Positions 62,786-64,000 of a stretch of DNA of 64,000 nt are shown piece after piece (position 1 is the stretch's first letter; every line of letters starts with the position of its first letter). The DNA lies in assembly GCF_000143415.4 (NCBI RefSeq), contig NW_003314263.1, positions 1,886,749-1,950,748 of the forward strand, written 5' to 3'. The translations under genes were made by a program, and so were the position numbers. Under the pieces are notes generated by a model that was given only the letters and a program-made list of their open reading frames with translations, was not told where the DNA came from and searched no databases. Source of the DNA: Selaginella moellendorffii (lineage: Eukaryota > Streptophyta > Lycopodiopsida > Selaginellales > Selaginellaceae).

Positions 62786-64000
62786 ATGCGCGAGCAGCAT
62801 CAATTTTGTTCGCTACTTCGCAGTTTCTCCAAAGAGCGGTCCCTCGCCCGGATCAAAAGGCTTCACGGAATTCTGCGAGAGAATGGCTATGATCGAGATG
62901 ATACAATGCTGGGAAATGTTCTTGTCCAGGCATATGGGAACTGCGGGAACATTGAGGAATCTCGATTCGTGTTTGGGAGGATCCGGCACAGGAACATCTT
63001 CTCGTGGACAATCCTTCTTGTGGCAAATGCCCAAAATGGGCATCTTGAGGACGCTAGGCTTGTCTTTGATAGAATGCCACAGAGGAATCTTATCGCATCT
63101 AATGCAATCCTTGCGGCGTTTTGTAAGTCTGGGGATTTTGAATCAGCCGAAGATATGTTTGAGAAAATGGAGACTAAAAACACTGTCACGTCGAACACAA
63201 TGCTTGCCGCATATGCCCAAAATCGGCATTTGGATAAAACTCAAAAGTTCTTTGATATAATATTTGATCGGGATGCTTTTAGCTGGTCGATTCTCGTCAA
63301 TGCTTTTGCACAATGCGGCTATATGGATCACGCAAAGAACATTTTTGACCTGGCTCCACAGAGAGATTCTTCCCTTTGGAACGCCGTCATTGCGGGATAT
63401 TCTAGAAATGGAGATTCCGCGTCTGCTTTGGCTACGTTTCATGCAATGGATCTCCAGCCGGATCAAATTACTTTCGTTTCAGCAATCGATGCATGTTCGA
63501 CTGTCGAGGAATTGGAAGAAGTTCGTGAAAAGTTGGCGAGCTTTGATTTCAGCACGGCGGTTTACGTGGGAAACGCATTAATTGCGACGTATGGAAAATG
63601 TGGTCAGAGCATTTGTGCTAGAGATGTCTTTGATCAAATGCCGGCAAGGGATGTTCAAACGTGGAATACCATTTTAGCGACATATGCCCAAGCAGGGCAC
63701 ATGCGAAATGCTCAAGACACCTTTGAGAGAATGCCATCTCGAGATGTAGTAACGTTCAACTCCATGGTGGCAGCTTTTTCTCAAGACCGCAATCTTTCCA
63801 AGGCCAAAGAAATCTTTGATGAATGTCCGTGTGTGAACTTACAGTCCTGGAATGCTTTGCTCGCAGGAGTTGTAAACAATGAGCTAGCAAAACAGGCCAT
63901 TACACTCTTTGTCTCGATGGACTGTGAGGGCCTCCAGCCGAACAAGCTCACATTCTTGGCTGCCCTAGATGCTGCTGCGATGCTATGCTCATTGTCTCTG
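62786..64000 (+). CDS. PPR protein, 3' end outside the window
   Basis: An open frame of 405 codons from ATG 62786 (MREQHQFCSLLRSFSKERS) to the window edge. After a leader containing ARIKRLHGILRENGYDRD come tandem PPR repeats of about 31-35 residues, such as NIFSWTILLVANAQNGHLED, DAFSWSILVNAFAQCGYMDH, DVQTWNTILATYAQAGHMRN and NLQSWNALLAGVVNN. Longer repeats with plant PLS character also occur (LQPDQITFVSAIDACSTVEEL; LQPNKLTFLAALDAA). It is probably an organelle RNA-binding or editing factor; whether it carries a DYW domain cannot be seen. The start lies only 59 bp downstream of the tRNA-Gly gene. Confidence 0.92.
   Translation, partial: MREQHQFCSLLRSFSKERSLARIKRLHGILRENGYDRDDTMLGNVLVQAYGNCGNIEESRFVFGRIRHRNIFSWTILLVANAQNGHLEDARLVFDRMPQRNLIASNAILAAFCKSGDFESAEDMFEKMETKNTVTSNTMLAAYAQNRHLDKTQKFFDIIFDRDAFSWSILVNAFAQCGYMDHAKNIFDLAPQRDSSLWNAVIAGYSRNGDSASALATFHAMDLQPDQITFVSAIDACSTVEELEEVREKLASFDFSTAVYVGNALIATYGKCGQSICARDVFDQMPARDVQTWNTILATYAQAGHMRNAQDTFERMPSRDVVTFNSMVAAFSQDRNLSKAKEIFDECPCVNLQSWNALLAGVVNNELAKQAITLFVSMDCEGLQPNKLTFLAALDAAAMLCSLSL

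Overview
The window reads as nuclear DNA of a land plant, most likely a lycophyte of the Selaginella type (probably S. moellendorffii). This is inferred from content: plant-specific genes (CHUP1, laccases, an ungrouped-kelch F-box protein, a plastid MscS-like channel, PPR proteins made of short repeats), introns that are mostly about 50-70 nt with GT..AG ends, and a very compact gene order next to AT-rich, repeat-derived stretches. No bacterial or organellar features were seen.

Layout. 1-12,000 is a repeat graveyard with no host gene. It holds a partial LTR (1-299), a decayed Ty1/copia element (about 2664-7000) split cleanly by a 3.36-kb non-autonomous LTR element (3418-6776), and a decayed Ty3/gypsy element (8377-11868). 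12,335-14,001 is a two-exon gene joining a PD-(D/E)XK-like nuclease module to a kinase-like module. It is followed directly by a frame-broken relic of the DNA-repair gene Ku70 (14,289-15,882).

17,000-37,036 is dense with conserved housekeeping and plant genes: a kelch F-box protein (+), a tiny mitochondrial ATP synthase subunit (-), ribosomal protein uL15/RPL27A (-), a KIN-14 kinesin (-), beta-tubulin (-), an unrecognised 293-aa protein transcribed divergently from tubulin (+), an aldo-keto reductase (-), CHUP1 (+) and glutaminyl-tRNA synthetase (+). Downstream lies an intron-bearing partial duplicate of CHUP1 (37,667-38,271). Next is a second SAM / nuclease-like / kinase gene (38,587-40,424, -) with the same module order as the first.

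41,957-53,052 contains three laccases, two of them convergent, with a PPR gene between the first and second. 53,859-56,766 has RanBP1 and an unrecognised charged, repeat-containing coiled-coil protein. After a very AT-rich block comes an MscS-like channel gene (59,137-61,272, -), a second AT-rich block, a tRNA-Gly(CCC) and the start of a second PPR gene that runs off the window.

Functionally the genes are mostly unrelated neighbours. Three links are worth noting: the laccase cluster (apoplastic phenolic oxidation), the kinesin/tubulin neighbourhood, and the two nuclease-like/kinase proteins. The last are the best candidates for an under-described system. All splice junctions were placed by eye from reading frame, GT/AG ends and family similarity recalled from memory. 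No searches were run.
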